The notes under the pieces are model-generated. The model ran no database searches, was not told the origin of the DNA, and was given only the letters and a program-made list of their open reading frames with translations. 64,000 nt of DNA, taken from Nocardia rosealba. GTDB taxonomy: Bacteria; Actinomycetota; Actinomycetes; Mycobacteriales; Mycobacteriaceae. Both the position numbers and the translations under genes were made by a program. The stretch is from NCBI RefSeq assembly GCF_020216065.1, contig NZ_JAIWNA010000002.1, positions 806,001-870,000 of the forward strand, in the 5' to 3' direction. Positions 24,963 through 35,335 of this stretch are shown here, one piece after another; within the stretch, counting starts at the first letter, position 1, and each line of letters starts with the position of its first letter.

Positions 24963-26508
24963 CCACGAAATCTCCCATCATCGCCATGTCCTCGTGTTCG
25001 AGGTTGTGGCAGTGCAGCATGAACGGGCCCGGATAGTCGGTGAAGCGGACCGCGACTTCCACGGCCTCTGCGGGACGGACGTCGACGGTGTCCTTCCAGC
25101 CCGCATCGAAGGGCCCAGGCGGGCGGTTGTTACGGGAGACGACCTGGAACGGGTCGAGATGGACATGGACGGGATGGTGGACATCGGTGATGAAACGCCA
25201 GATCTCGACGGTGCCGAGACGCGGATCCGCCAGTGCGCGGCCGGGTTCGTAAGGCCTGCCGTTGACGGACCAGCCGCCCGGGCCGAGCTGGAACAGGAAG
25301 GTGCGCTCGGCGACTGCGGTCGCCGGGTCGAGGCGTTCGATCGGGGCCAGGCGGTCCGGGACGGCGGTGTCGTCGTGCAGGGTCGGGCCGGTGATGTCGA
25401 AGCGGAGGATGTCGGCGGCCGGGCCGGTGCCGAAAATGTTGCGGAGACGCACCGACGTGCCGGGCGGGTACGCGGCGAAATCGATGACCACATCGAAACG
25501 TTCGCCGGGGGAGATGTCGATGTGGTCGTGCGGCAGTGGACGATCCAAAAGGCCACCGTCGCTGCCGATCTGCACGAAAGGCTCTGCGCTGGAACCGGGT
25601 TCGAGTGTCAGCCGGTAGCGGCGCGCGTTCGATCCGTTGAGCAGCCGGAACCGGTATCGCACCGGTGACACCTCGAGCCGTGGCCACGGTGCACCGTTGA
25701 CCAGGACCACATCGCCGAGCACACCGTTCATGTAGCGATCGGTGACCCCGGGGGTGTGCAGGGCGGGGTCGATCAGCGGATAGGCGAACGAACCGTCTTC
25801 GGCGAAAGAACGGTCGCAGATGAACAGCGGAATGTCACGGTCGCCGCGGGGCAGCGGCAAGGAATCCTCGATCTCGTCGCCGACGAGGTGGAAACCGGCC
25901 AAGCCCCGCCACACGGCGGGACCGGTGAAACTGTGCCGGTGATCGTGGTACCACAGCGACGCGGCGCGTTGCCGGTTCGGATACAGGTAGGTGCGTTCCC
26001 CGTAGGCAAGGTTGCCGGTGGTCGCCGCGGCACCGTGGCCGTGGGCACTGTGCTGCGGCGCCGCTGTTGCCCCGACCGGCAGGATCACATCCATCGGGTA
26101 CCCGTCGCTGTCGGCGGGGGTGTGTCCGCCGTGCAGGTGCACCACCGTCGGGTGCGGCAGTTCATTGCGGTGCCGCACCGAGGTCGCCCGACCCGACCGT
26201 GCCCGGATCGTCGGTCCGGGGAAACTGCCGTGATAGGTCCATGCCTCGGTGCGTACGCCGGGCAGGATGTCGAGTTGCGCTGTGCGCTGGGTGATCTCGT
26301 AGTAGTCGGTGTTCGCGTCGGACCGGATCGGCGCCAGTTCCGGGGGAATCGGGAGCCGCGCCCGGAACGGCACGGGCAACGGAGCCGCGCTCGGTAGCAG
26401 CAGTCCCGGCTGACCAGGTCGCGCGATCCGTGGCACCGCCGCCCCGACGGCGACGGCAGCGCCGACCCCGATTCCCGCGCGCAGGAACCCGCGTCTGCTG
26501 ATGCTCAT
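24955..26508 (-). CDS. Tat-exported multicopper oxidase
   Basis: 517 residues from ATG 26508. The twin-arginine signal [11 protein letters not shown] starts the protein. All four copper-binding blocks are seen: [26 protein letters not shown] and [10 protein letters not shown] (the last contains the type 1 Cys-His pair with Met five residues later). Three cupredoxin domains, as in CotA/CueO-like or phenoxazinone-type oxidases. It oxidises metals or phenols using O2, outside the membrane. The start overlaps the stop of the small membrane gene by four bases, making it the last gene of a three-gene operon. Confidence 0.9.
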   Translation of the reverse strand: MSISRRGFLRAGIGVGAAVAVGAAVPRIARPGQPGLLLPSAAPLPVPFRARLPIPPELAPIRSDANTDYYEITQRTAQLDILPGVRTEAWTYHGSFPGPTIRARSGRATSVRHRNELPHPTVVHLHGGHTPADSDGYPMDVILPVGATAAPQHSAHGHGAAATTGNLAYGERTYLYPNRQRAASLWYHDHRHSFTGPAVWRGLAGFHLVGDEIEDSLPLPRGDRDIPLFICDRSFAEDGSFAYPLIDPALHTPGVTDRYMNGVLGDVVLVNGAPWPRLEVSPVRYRFRLLNGSNARRYRLTLEPGSSAEPFVQIGSDGGLLDRPLPHDHIDISPGERFDVVIDFAAYPPGTSVRLRNIFGTGPAADILRFDITGPTLHDDTAVPDRLAPIERLDPATAVAERTFLFQLGPGGWSVNGRPYEPGRALADPRLGTVEIWRFITDVHHPVHVHLDPFQVVSRNNRPPGPFDAGWKDTVDVRPAEAVEVAVRFTDYPGPFMLHCHNLEHEDMAMMGDFVVR

Positions 26509-26882
26509 CGCCGCCACCGCCACGCCCAGCTCACCTGCAACGCGGTGCCGATCGACAAGGCGACGGCGAGGGGAATGTGCACGGCGAGCACCCGTTCCTC
26601 ACCGAGCGGGATCAGCGCCGCCGCGATCAGCAACTGGATCACCGCGGTGCGCACCGGCCAAGCCGGGCCACTGCCCTTGCGCCACAACAACACCGATGCG
26701 ACCACCTGCACCAGGAACACCACCCCGACCAGCCCACCGTTGCGGCTGTGCATCGCCAAGGCCTCGAAATGCCCGGCCAGAAACCCGCCGGCCAGTGCCG
26801 CCTGGGCGAACACCAGCGCGGCGGCGACGGTCACCGTCGCCCGGAACACCGGCAGCGGCCACCGAGGGTGCGCCGCGGTCAT
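26505..26882 (-). CDS. Small four-helix membrane protein
   Basis: 125 residues with four membrane helices (VFRATVTVAAALVFAQAALA is the first). HFEALAMHSRNGG between helices 1 and 2 holds His residues that could bind haem or metal. It overlaps both neighbours by four bases (amidohydrolase stop and oxidase start). An accessory role to the multicopper oxidase is likely but unproven. Confidence 0.75.
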   Translation of the reverse strand: MTAAHPRWPLPVFRATVTVAAALVFAQAALAGGFLAGHFEALAMHSRNGGLVGVVFLVQVVASVLLWRKGSGPAWPVRTAVIQLLIAAALIPLGEERVLAVHIPLAVALSIGTALQVSWAWRWRR

Positions 26883-28000
26883 CGGCGCACCTGCCTCACA
26901 CCACGGCGCCACACGTCGGCGATGGCGCCGGTGGCGGTGATATCGGCGGTCGGGTCGCCCTCGACGAGCAGCAGGTCGGCCCGCGAACCGGGCACGATCC
27001 GACCACGATCGGCCAACCCGAACCGATCCGCCGGTCCGCTGGTCGCCGCCGCCAGCACCTCCAGCGGAGACAACCCGATCTCGCTCAGCAAGACCAGTTC
27101 CCGATGCAAGCTCGCACCATGAGTGGGCGCGAACGGATTGGCATCGGTGCCCGCAAGCAGCGGCGCACCTGCGCGATACAGCGCCCGGGCCACCCGCAGA
27201 GCGTCCTCGAAAGAACCAGGACGCGCACAATCCGCCGCGTTCTCGTGCTGGTCGCCGAGGGCTTCGAAGTAGACCAGTGTGCTCACCACGAAGACGTTCT
27301 CGGCGGCCACCCGCTCGACCAGGTCGGCGGTGTGCGGCGAGATGTCGGTCCAGACGTGAGCCAGCCCGTCGACTCCCGCGTCGAGTGCGATGCGCACCTC
27401 ACCCTCGGTGATCGCGTGCGCGATGACCCGCAAACCCGCCCGATGCGCCTCCTCGGTCAGGGCGGTCGCGGTCGCGGCGGACAGCACCGGCAGCTCGGCC
27501 CCGTGCACGGCGCCGTCGTCGACGACGATCTTCAGGTAGTCCGCGCCTTCCGCCAGCCTGGCCCCCACAAAGTCCGCGGCCTGTTCGGGGCCGGAGATGG
27601 TGTCGAACGGTGCGAGTCCGAGTTCGGCGACACCGGGCGCGGCGAGCAGCTGACTGGGGTGACCACCCGGCGCGGTGGCCAGTGTGCCTGCGCTGAGGAA
27701 GTCGGCCACATCGTCACGGGTGGTGGCCAGCGCGCGTTGGGTGGGCAGCACCTCGGGCAGGCAGAACATGTCGAGTTCGGTCGTCACTCCGAAGGTGAGC
27801 GCGCGGGCCAGGTCTCCGTCGAAGATGTGGGTGTGGCAGTCGATCAAACCCGGAAGCAAGGTGCGACCTGTGCCGTCGACCTCCACCTCGGCCGGGGCGT
27901 GATCGTCGACCACGATGTGGTCGTCCTCGATGAGCACGCTGGTGCGATCGACGCTCCGCTCGCCGTCGAAAACCCGGACATCACTGATTCGAGTACGCAT
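26879..28000 (-). CDS. Amidohydrolase (imidazolonepropionase-like metallohydrolase)
   Basis: 373 residues from ATG 28000, preceded by AAGGAGG at seven bases. Metal motif LIDCHTHIFDG (HxH), a central ADYLKIVVDDG Lys, His in VIAHAITEGE and GLAHVWTD, and the catalytic Asp in LAGTDANPF. This is the amidohydrolase superfamily fold with the early Asn/Asp-rich beta domain. Substrate unknown; it may be a cyclic amide or a lactone. First gene of the operon with the membrane protein and multicopper oxidase. Confidence 0.85.
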   Translation of the reverse strand: MRTRISDVRVFDGERSVDRTSVLIEDDHIVVDDHAPAEVEVDGTGRTLLPGLIDCHTHIFDGDLARALTFGVTTELDMFCLPEVLPTQRALATTRDDVADFLSAGTLATAPGGHPSQLLAAPGVAELGLAPFDTISGPEQAADFVGARLAEGADYLKIVVDDGAVHGAELPVLSAATATALTEEAHRAGLRVIAHAITEGEVRIALDAGVDGLAHVWTDISPHTADLVERVAAENVFVVSTLVYFEALGDQHENAADCARPGSFEDALRVARALYRAGAPLLAGTDANPFAPTHGASLHRELVLLSEIGLSPLEVLAAATSGPADRFGLADRGRIVPGSRADLLLVEGDPTADITATGAIADVWRRGVRQVRR

Positions 28001-28118
28001 GGAACCTCCTTGGTGGAAAACGGATTCGCCGACGAAGAGGCAGCCGTGCCGCCGAATGTGACGAGCACGCCAGCCTTCTGTGCGATGGATCACAGATTCC
28101 GAGGCGGCTGTCACACTT

Positions 28119-28135
28119 AGGCGGTCCGGCCGCCT
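28119..28135. repeat. Short GC hairpin in sigma-factor leader
   Basis: AGGCGG (28119-28124) and CCGCCT (28130-28135) pair across TCCGG, 41 bases before the sigma factor ATG. It may shape the leader RNA or bind a regulator; there is no T-run. The rest of the 28001-28175 gap holds no gene. Confidence 0.4.
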
Positions 28136-28175
28136 CTTCGTGGGAGGACCTGTTTCCGTTGGACCGGAGGACACC

Positions 28176-29075
28176 ATGACCGCTGACATCGACAACGCCA
28201 CCGAGCTGTTCGTCGGCTACCGCGAACTGCTGTTCTCGGTGGTCTACAACATGCTCGGCAGTGTCGCCGACACCGAGGACGTGCTGCAGGAAGTGTGGTT
28301 GGCCTGGCAGTCCCGGTCGGTCGGCAGCAGCGAACCCGTCGACAACCCCCGCGCCTACCTCACACGGATGGCGGTGAACCAGGCCCTCGCCCGCCGCGCC
28401 ACGCTGAGCCGGCGCCGCGAAGACTATGTGGGGCAATGGCTTCCGGAACCGTTGCTCGACGGTGAGCCCGACGGGGCGACAACCGTGGAACGCACCGAAG
28501 CGTTCTCGATGGCGATGCTTGTCGTCCTGGAATCGCTGACTCCGCTCGAGCGGGCCGTCTTCGTCCTCAACGAGGTCTTCGCCTATCCGCACACCGAGAT
28601 CGCCGAGATGGTCGACCGTTCACCCGCCGCCGTCCGGCAGATCGCTCATCGCGCTCGCGCGCACGTTCGGGCGCGGCGTCCCCGAACCCAGGTCGACCCG
28701 CGCGTCTGCCGGGCGGTCACCGAACGTTTCGTTGCCGCGGCCATGGGCGGTGACCTCGAAGAGCTCCTGGCGATCCTCTCACCGGAGGTCACCTTGTGGA
28801 CCGACGGCGGCGGCACCGGACCGGCGACGAGCTTGCGGCCGGTGCACGGCAAGACCGCCGTCGCCGCGGTCTTCATGGCCGTCGCCGCGGCCGGGCTCGA
28901 CGGCTATCGCGTGGGTTGGCGCACGGTCAGCGGTGACCCGTGCGCCGTCGTCTTCGACGGTGACGCACCCCTGGCGGTGGTGGTACTGGATGTCGCCACC
29001 GACGACACCGTGATCGGGATCTATTCGGTCACCAACCCCGAAAAGCTCACCCACTTGCACAAACTCACCCGCTGA
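28176..29075 (+). CDS. ECF sigma factor with SnoaL-like tail (SigJ-type)
   Basis: 299 residues from ATG 28176 (GGAGG six bases upstream). Region 2: LLFSVVYNMLGSVADTEDVLQEVWLAW; region 4: LTPLERAVFVLNEVF, then YPHTEIAEMVDRSPAAVRQI; from about residue 180 a SnoaL/NTF2-like domain (VTERFVAAAMGGDLEELLAI, then LRPVHGKTAVA). This is the SigJ/ECF41-like group, in which the tail tunes activity in place of an anti-sigma factor. It diverges from the amidohydrolase operon, a plausible target. Confidence 0.88.
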   Translation: MTADIDNATELFVGYRELLFSVVYNMLGSVADTEDVLQEVWLAWQSRSVGSSEPVDNPRAYLTRMAVNQALARRATLSRRREDYVGQWLPEPLLDGEPDGATTVERTEAFSMAMLVVLESLTPLERAVFVLNEVFAYPHTEIAEMVDRSPAAVRQIAHRARAHVRARRPRTQVDPRVCRAVTERFVAAAMGGDLEELLAILSPEVTLWTDGGGTGPATSLRPVHGKTAVAAVFMAVAAAGLDGYRVGWRTVSGDPCAVVFDGDAPLAVVVLDVATDDTVIGIYSVTNPEKLTHLHKLTR

Positions 29076-29115
29076 GAGGTGACCACTCCCGAGTGAAGCA
29101 CGCTTCGATCCGCTC

Positions 29116-30738
29116 TCAGCGGATGAAGTGGGCTGCCCGTTCTGCCAGGTCGAGAACGGGCTGGGGGAACAGGCCGAGGAGCACGGTCGCGCCCGCGGTG
29201 AAGGCGACGACGAGGACGGTCGCGAACGGCGAGGTCGCGGTCGGGGCGTCGGCGGGCGGGTCGGTGAAAAACATCAGCACGATGACGCGGACGTAGAAGA
29301 ACGCCGCGATGGCGCTGCACACGACACCGATGATGACCAGGAAGATGTAACCGGCACCGGATGCGGCGGCGAATACCGCGAACTTGCTGACGAATCCGCT
29401 GGTCAACGGAAGACCTGCGAACGAGAGCAGCAGCAGCGCGAAAACCGAGGCCAGCCAGGGGGACCGCTTACCGAGACCGGCCCACTGCGACATGGCGGTC
29501 GCCTCGTCACCGGAACCGTCGCGCACCAGACTGACCACCGCGAACGCACCGACGGTGCCGAGACCGTAGGCCAGCAGATAGAACATCACCGCCGCCAGGC
29601 CCGCGGAATCGGCGGCGGTCATGCCGACGAGCAGGAACCCGGCGTGCGCGATGGAGGAGTAGGCGAGCATCCGCTTCACATCGGTCTGGGTGACCGCCAT
29701 GACCGCGCCGACCACCATCGTCGCCACCGCGACGGCGGCGAGCACGGGCCGCCAATCATCGCTGAGCGCACCGGTTCCCACCATCAGCACCCGCATGGTC
29801 GCCCCGACCGCGGCGATCTTGGTCGCCGCCGCCATGAACGCGGTGATCGGGGTCGGCGCGCCCTGATACACGTCGGGCACCCACGCCTGGAACGGCACGG
29901 CACCGATCTTGAACAGCAGACCAACGGCCAGCATCGCGATACCGAGCAGGGCGAGAGTGGCATCGTCGCCCTGCTTGTCCAGTGCCGCACCGATTTCCGG
30001 CAGCGAGACGGTGCCGGTCTGCCCGTAGAGCAGGGCGACACCGTAGAGGAAGAACGCGGAGGAGAAGGCGCCGAGCAGGAAGTACTTCAGCGCCGCTTCC
30101 TGCGACAGCAACCGCCTGCGCCGGGCGAGTCCGCACAGCAGATACAGCGGCAGCGACAGCACCTCGAGCGCGACGAACATGGTGAGCAGATCGTTGGACG
30201 CGGGAAACAGCAGCAACCCGCCGAGGGCGAGCATGGTCAGCGGGAAGACCTCGGTGGTCGAGACGCCCGCCCGCACGGCGGCGAGTTCGTTGGCGCTGCC
30301 CGGCACCGACGATGCCTGGGGGGTGAAGGCGTCGACGCCGCGTTCGAGGACGGCGGCGGCCCGGCTCCAGGTGCCCGGTCCGCTGCGCACGCGCCGTACC
30401 GCACCGCGCTCGGCGATCAGCAGCAGTCCGAGCAGACCGATCACGAGAATGGTGCCCTGTAGATACAAGGTGACGCCGTCGATCGCGACGGCGCCGACCA
30501 CGGCGGTGGCCTCGGTGCCGGCCAGCAGCACCACGGCGACCAGTGCGGCGAGCACACCGGCGATGCCGAGCACCACATGGGTGCCGTACCGGTAGGCGCG
30601 GGGCGCGAACGCCTCGACCAGCACACCGACGACGCCGACGGCGAACACGATCAGCATCGGTGCGAGCAGGTGGTATTCGATGCTCGGCGCGGTCAGCGGG
30701 GCCGCGAGCTCGTTGATGGTCACGGAGTCCGTCCTCAT
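29116..30738 (-). CDS. nuoN: NADH-quinone oxidoreductase subunit N
   Basis: 540 residues, the last gene of the complex I operon. Fourteen or so membrane helices of the Mrp antiporter-like fold. The discontinuous-helix Lys/Glu features are present: LALEVLSLPLY carries the conserved Glu of helix 5 and AVPFQAWVPDVYQGAPTP the helix 7-8 region. It forms one of three proton channels in the membrane arm. Start overlaps nuoM stop by four bases. About 75 residues longer than E. coli NuoN, as is usual in actinomycetes. Confidence 0.95.
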   Translation of the reverse strand: MRTDSVTINELAAPLTAPSIEYHLLAPMLIVFAVGVVGVLVEAFAPRAYRYGTHVVLGIAGVLAALVAVVLLAGTEATAVVGAVAIDGVTLYLQGTILVIGLLGLLLIAERGAVRRVRSGPGTWSRAAAVLERGVDAFTPQASSVPGSANELAAVRAGVSTTEVFPLTMLALGGLLLFPASNDLLTMFVALEVLSLPLYLLCGLARRRRLLSQEAALKYFLLGAFSSAFFLYGVALLYGQTGTVSLPEIGAALDKQGDDATLALLGIAMLAVGLLFKIGAVPFQAWVPDVYQGAPTPITAFMAAATKIAAVGATMRVLMVGTGALSDDWRPVLAAVAVATMVVGAVMAVTQTDVKRMLAYSSIAHAGFLLVGMTAADSAGLAAVMFYLLAYGLGTVGAFAVVSLVRDGSGDEATAMSQWAGLGKRSPWLASVFALLLLSFAGLPLTSGFVSKFAVFAAASGAGYIFLVIIGVVCSAIAAFFYVRVIVLMFFTDPPADAPTATSPFATVLVVAFTAGATVLLGLFPQPVLDLAERAAHFIR

Positions 30739-32339
30739 TTGTGTCCGCCGGTGGGGGCTGCTTCGGGAGCGGGGACCTTCGGCGCCGGATCCTGCTTACC
30801 GATGGTCGACAAGGTCTGTCCCACTGCGGGATTCACCAGATCGAGCATCGGCTTCGGGTACAGGCCGAGCACCAGCAGGGCGACGAGCAGTGGGACGACC
30901 ACGGCGAGTTCGCGCGGCACCAGATCGCGCAGGTTCTCGTTGCCCTCCCGCAGCGGGCCGGTCATCAGTCGCTGGTAGAGCCACAGCACGTAGATCGCGG
31001 CGAGGACCAGCGCACCGGTCGCCACGACCGCGGCCACTTCGTACCGGCTGAATGTGCCGACCAGCACCAGGAATTCGCTGACGAACGGAGCGAGTCCGGG
31101 CAGCGACAGCGTCGCGAGTCCGGCGATGAAGAACGTGCCCGCCAGCACGGGGGCGACCTTCTGCACGCCGCCGAAATCGGCGATCATACGGCTGCCACGC
31201 CTGCTGACGAGGAATCCGGCGATGAGAAACAGTGCGGCCGTGGACAATCCGTGGTTCACCATGTATAGCGTGGCACCGGACTGGGCCTGGGAGGTCATGG
31301 CGAAGATGCCGAGGATGATGAACCCGAAGTGCGAGATGGAGGTGTAGGCGATCAGGCGCATCACGTCGGTCTGCCCGATCGCGAGCAGCGCACCGTAGAG
31401 CACACCGATCACCGCGAGGGTGATGACGAGCGGGGCGAAGGTGTCGGAGGCGAGGGGGAACAGCAGCAGGCAGTAGCGCAGCATGCCGAAGGTGCCGACC
31501 TTGTCGACCACCGCCATCATCAGCACCGCACTCGAGGGAGTGGCCGACACGGCGGCATCGGGCAGCCAGGTATGCAGCGGCCACAGGGGAGCCTTCACCG
31601 CGAAGGCGAACATGAACCCGAGGAACAGGGCGTTCAAGACCGCCGTACTACCGCCGAGCTCGCCGTTGTTGGCCGCTTCGACCACCACCCGCAGATCGAA
31701 GGTGCCCGCCGAGCCCTCACCGAGACCGGCGCGGGCGGTGAGCACGTACAACCCGATCACCGCGGCCAGCATGATCAACCCACCGAACAGGTTGTACAGC
31801 AGGAACTTCACCGCCGCGCGCGAGCGTTGCGCGCGCACGGCGGCGTCGGTGGTCCGGGCGCCGAAGCCGCCGATGAGGAAGTACATCGGGATCAGCATGG
31901 CTTCGAAGAAGATGTAGAACAGCAGGATGTCGAGGGCGAGGAACGAGATCAGCACCATCGACTCGACCAGCAGCATCAACGCCATGTACAGGTGGGCGTT
32001 CTTGCGGCCGTCGCCGCTGTCGTCGTTCCAGCCCGCCAGGATCAGCAGCGGCACGAGCAGTGCGGTGAGCAGTACCAGGGCGGTGGCGATGCCGTCGAGG
32101 CCGAGGGTGTAACCCACGCCGAACGCCGGGATCCACTCGTGGGATTCGACGAATTGGTACTGCTCACCGCCGGGCTGGAACTTCACGGTCAGTACGACGG
32201 CGAGCACGAACACACCGAACGACACCGCGAAGGCGAGTGCGCGGGCCAGGGTGCGCTGGGCGGCGGGGACCGCGAGCACCGCGACGGCACCGATCGCGGG
32301 GGCGAGCCAGAGCGTCGTCAGCCAGGGAAACGAGTTCAC
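30735..32339 (-). CDS. nuoM: NADH-quinone oxidoreductase subunit M
   Basis: 534 residues, antiporter-like proton channel subunit. Signature parts: [20 protein letters not shown] (helix 5 Glu), [19 protein letters not shown] (channel His/Asp region) and [20 protein letters not shown]. Joined to nuoL and nuoN by 4-base overlaps. Confidence 0.95.
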   Translation of the reverse strand: MNSFPWLTTLWLAPAIGAVAVLAVPAAQRTLARALAFAVSFGVFVLAVVLTVKFQPGGEQYQFVESHEWIPAFGVGYTLGLDGIATALVLLTALLVPLLILAGWNDDSGDGRKNAHLYMALMLLVESMVLISFLALDILLFYIFFEAMLIPMYFLIGGFGARTTDAAVRAQRSRAAVKFLLYNLFGGLIMLAAVIGLYVLTARAGLGEGSAGTFDLRVVVEAANNGELGGSTAVLNALFLGFMFAFAVKAPLWPLHTWLPDAAVSATPSSAVLMMAVVDKVGTFGMLRYCLLLFPLASDTFAPLVITLAVIGVLYGALLAIGQTDVMRLIAYTSISHFGFIILGIFAMTSQAQSGATLYMVNHGLSTAALFLIAGFLVSRRGSRMIADFGGVQKVAPVLAGTFFIAGLATLSLPGLAPFVSEFLVLVGTFSRYEVAAVVATGALVLAAIYVLWLYQRLMTGPLREGNENLRDLVPRELAVVVPLLVALLVLGLYPKPMLDLVNPAVGQTLSTIGKQDPAPKVPAPEAAPTGGHK

Positions 32340-34222
32340 CAGAACCTCACCGCGAGCAGGGCAGCGGCCACCAGGGCCGCGCCGGTGAACATGGACAGGG
32401 CATACGAGCGGACGAAACCTGTTTGCACGCGCCGGGTCCGGGCCGACAGCCCACCGATGGCGGCGGCCGTGCCGTTGACGATCCCGTCGACACCCTTGGC
32501 GTCGACGAATACCAGCGCCCGGGTGAGGTAGCGGCCGGGACGTTCGAACGCCGCTTCGTTGACGGCATCACCGTAGAGATCCTTGCGTGCGGCGCGGGTG
32601 AGCACGGTGACCGGCTCCGGCGCGACCTCGGGTACCGCCGACTCGGCGTACTTGCGGTAGGCCACGGCGACACCGATCGCGACCACCGTCAACGCGAGCC
32701 CGGTGACGACGATGGGTGGGACGACGGGTTCGGCGTGGTGCGAGCCGACGACGGGTTCGAGCCAGTGCACCAGCGACGAACCCCATACGAACAGTCCACC
32801 GGCGAACACGGATCCGAGGGCGAGCAGGATCATCGGCCCGGTCATCACCGCGGGGGATTCGTGCGGGTGGGTGTCGGGTTTCCAACGGCGTTCACCGAAG
32901 AACGTCATCAGCATGACGCGGGTCATGTAGAACGCGGTGAGCCCGGCGCCGAGCAGGGTGACCACCCCGAGCAGAACACCGGTGGTGCCGCCGTGGTCGA
33001 AGGCGGCCTCGATGATCTTGTCCTTGGAGAAGAAGCCCGACAGTGGTGGCACGCCGATGATCGCCAGGTAGCCGAGCCCGAAGGTGACGAAGGTGATCGG
33101 CATCAGGGTGCGAAGGCCGCCGTAGCGGCGCATATCGGTTTCGTCGTTCATCGCGTGCATCACCGAGCCGGCACCGAGGAACAACCCGGCTTTGAAGAAG
33201 CCGTGGGTGAGCAGGTGCATGATCGCGAAGGCATAGCCGGCGGGGCCGAGACCGACGGCGAGGATCATGTAGCCGATCTGGCTCATCGTCGAGGCGGCCA
33301 GGGCCTTCTTGATGTCGTCTTTGGCGCAGCCGATGATCGCGCCGAACAGCAACGTCACCGCACCGACGGCGAGCACCGCTGCCTGCGCGCCGGGGGCCAG
33401 ATCGTAGACCGGGTTGGCGCGCGCGATCAGGTACACACCGGCGGTGACCATGGTCGCGGCGTGGATGAGCGCCGACACCGGCGTCGGGCCTTCCATCGCG
33501 TCACCGAGCCAGGACTGCAGCGGCACCTGCGCGGATTTACCGCACGCGGCGAGCAGCAACATCAACCCGATCACGGTGAGCGTGCCCTCGCTCGCGCCCG
33601 GTGCGGCCGCGAACACGGTGCGGAAGTCGAAGGAACCGAAGGTCGCGAACATGACCATCATGGCGATGGCCAGACCCATGTCTCCGACTCGGTTCACCAC
33701 GAACGCCTTCTTGGCGGCTGTTGCGGCGGAGGGCTTCTCGTACCAGAACCCGATCAGCAGGTACGACGCGAGACCCACGCCTTCCCAGCCGAGGTACAGC
33801 ACGAGGAAGTTGTCGGCCAGGACGAGCACCAGCATGGCGGCCAGGAACAGGTTGAGGTAGCCGAAGAAGCGGCGCCTGCCCGGATCGTGGCTCATGTAGC
33901 CGATCGAATAGAGGTGGATCAGGGAGCCGACGCCGGTGATGAGCAGCGCGAAGCAGATCGACAGCTGATCGAGTTGCAGCCCGAAGGCGACCTGCATCTG
34001 CGCCACCGGCACCCAGGTGAACAGCTCCAGATGCTGGGCGCGATCGGCGTCGGCGCGACCGAGCATGGCGACGAACGCGACGACCGCGACGACGAACGAA
34101 GCGAGCGCGGCGGCCGTACCGAGGTAGTGCCCCCAGCCGTCGGCGCGGCGCCCGAGCAACAGCAGAACGATCGCGCCGACCAGGGGGATCGCGGGCAGCA
34201 GCCACAACGTTGCGGTACCCAT
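32336..34222 (-). CDS. nuoL: NADH-quinone oxidoreductase subunit L
   Basis: 628 residues, the distal proton channel with the long lateral helix at its C-terminus. Markers: [55 protein letters not shown] and FGGYR-type [11 protein letters not shown]. Ends in a membrane helix ([16 protein letters not shown]). Adjacent to nuoK with one base between and coupled to nuoM. Confidence 0.95.
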   Translation of the reverse strand: MGTATLWLLPAIPLVGAIVLLLLGRRADGWGHYLGTAAALASFVVAVVAFVAMLGRADADRAQHLELFTWVPVAQMQVAFGLQLDQLSICFALLITGVGSLIHLYSIGYMSHDPGRRRFFGYLNLFLAAMLVLVLADNFLVLYLGWEGVGLASYLLIGFWYEKPSAATAAKKAFVVNRVGDMGLAIAMMVMFATFGSFDFRTVFAAAPGASEGTLTVIGLMLLLAACGKSAQVPLQSWLGDAMEGPTPVSALIHAATMVTAGVYLIARANPVYDLAPGAQAAVLAVGAVTLLFGAIIGCAKDDIKKALAASTMSQIGYMILAVGLGPAGYAFAIMHLLTHGFFKAGLFLGAGSVMHAMNDETDMRRYGGLRTLMPITFVTFGLGYLAIIGVPPLSGFFSKDKIIEAAFDHGGTTGVLLGVVTLLGAGLTAFYMTRVMLMTFFGERRWKPDTHPHESPAVMTGPMILLALGSVFAGGLFVWGSSLVHWLEPVVGSHHAEPVVPPIVVTGLALTVVAIGVAVAYRKYAESAVPEVAPEPVTVLTRAARKDLYGDAVNEAAFERPGRYLTRALVFVDAKGVDGIVNGTAAAIGGLSARTRRVQTGFVRSYALSMFTGAALVAAALLAVRFW

Positions 34223-34223
34223 G

Positions 34224-34523
34224 TCAGAACTTCAGCAGGTTGGCGGCGTCGACCGAGGTCGACCGGCGGGCACGGAAGATCGTCATGATGATCGCCAGAC
34301 CGACGACGACCTCGGCGGCGGCCACGACCATGGTGAAGAAAGCGATCACCTGACCGTCGAGGTCGCTGTGCAGCCGGGCGAAGGTGACGAAGGCCAGGTT
34401 CACCGCGTTGAGCATGAGCTCCACGCACATGAACACCACGATCGCGTTGCGCCGCAACAGGACTCCGGCGGCGCCGATGGTGAACAACAGCGCGGACAGG
34501 AACAGGTAGTTCTGGGGGTTCAC
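34224..34523 (-). CDS. nuoK: NADH-quinone oxidoreductase subunit K
   Basis: 99 residues, three membrane helices. The conserved Glu of helix 2 is in [17 protein letters not shown] and the second in [13 protein letters not shown], both needed for proton transfer along the membrane arm. Starts within the end of nuoJ. Confidence 0.95.
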   Translation of the reverse strand: MNPQNYLFLSALLFTIGAAGVLLRRNAIVVFMCVELMLNAVNLAFVTFARLHSDLDGQVIAFFTMVVAAAEVVVGLAIIMTIFRARRSTSVDAANLLKF

Positions 34524-35335
34524 CGCTTGCCTTCCTCGTCGGCCGTCGGGTTGTCGCCGCGTGCCGCGCCCGCCGCCAGGAACAGCGCTTCTTCGTGGGC
34601 GCGGGTGCGGCGGTGGCGCAGGATGGTGCTCACCGAGTGTTCGGCGTAGGAGCCGTCGGGCAGCAGGGCCGGGCTGTCGACGGCGTTGTGCCGGGCGAAG
34701 ACGCCCGGTGTCGGCTGCGGGGTGGCGCGTTCACCGCCGGTACGGAAACGGTCACGTGACATCTCGCGCTGACCGCGGCGCGGCGTGAAGTGTTCGCGGT
34801 GGGCCAGCACCATGGCGCCGATGGTGGCGGTGATCAGCAGGGCGCCGGTGAGTTCGAACGCCCAGACGTAGCGCAGGAAGATCAGCTCGGCGAGTTCGGC
34901 GATCACATCTCGTTCGCCGAAACCGTTGCCCGCGAAGCGGGTACCGTCTCCGCTCAGCGCTGACCCGATGCCGCCGATGAGCAGCAAACCGAATCCGAGG
35001 CCGACGATCGCGGCCGCGATGCGTTGCCCGCGCAGGGTTTCGCGCAGCGATTCGGCCGAGTCGACACCGACGAGCATCAGCACGAACAGGAACAGCATCA
35101 TCACCGCGCCCGTGTACACCACGATCTGCACCACACCGAGGAACAGGGCGTCCTGGGCGATGTAGAACACGGCGAGCGCGATCATGGTCGCGGCCAGGCA
35201 CAGTGCCGAGTGCACGGCCTTGGCCGCGGTCACCATGCCGAGCGCGCCGAGCACGGCGATGGGGGCGAGCACCCAGAACAGCACGGCTTCCCCGGTGGAG
35301 GTGGCGGCGATGTCGGCGGCCAGCAGGGTGCTCAT
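34520..35335 (-). CDS. nuoJ: NADH-quinone oxidoreductase subunit J
   Basis: 271 residues from ATG 35335, which overlaps the nuoI-part stop by four bases. Five helices; [20 protein letters not shown] includes the pi-bulge helix 3 Tyr. After residue 190 comes a hydrophilic tail ([10 protein letters not shown] onward, rich in Arg/Pro) of about 80 residues, absent in E. coli but common in actinomycetes, probably lying in the cytosol. Confidence 0.93.
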   Translation of the reverse strand: MSTLLAADIAATSTGEAVLFWVLAPIAVLGALGMVTAAKAVHSALCLAATMIALAVFYIAQDALFLGVVQIVVYTGAVMMLFLFVLMLVGVDSAESLRETLRGQRIAAAIVGLGFGLLLIGGIGSALSGDGTRFAGNGFGERDVIAELAELIFLRYVWAFELTGALLITATIGAMVLAHREHFTPRRGQREMSRDRFRTGGERATPQPTPGVFARHNAVDSPALLPDGSYAEHSVSTILRHRRTRAHEEALFLAAGAARGDNPTADEEGKR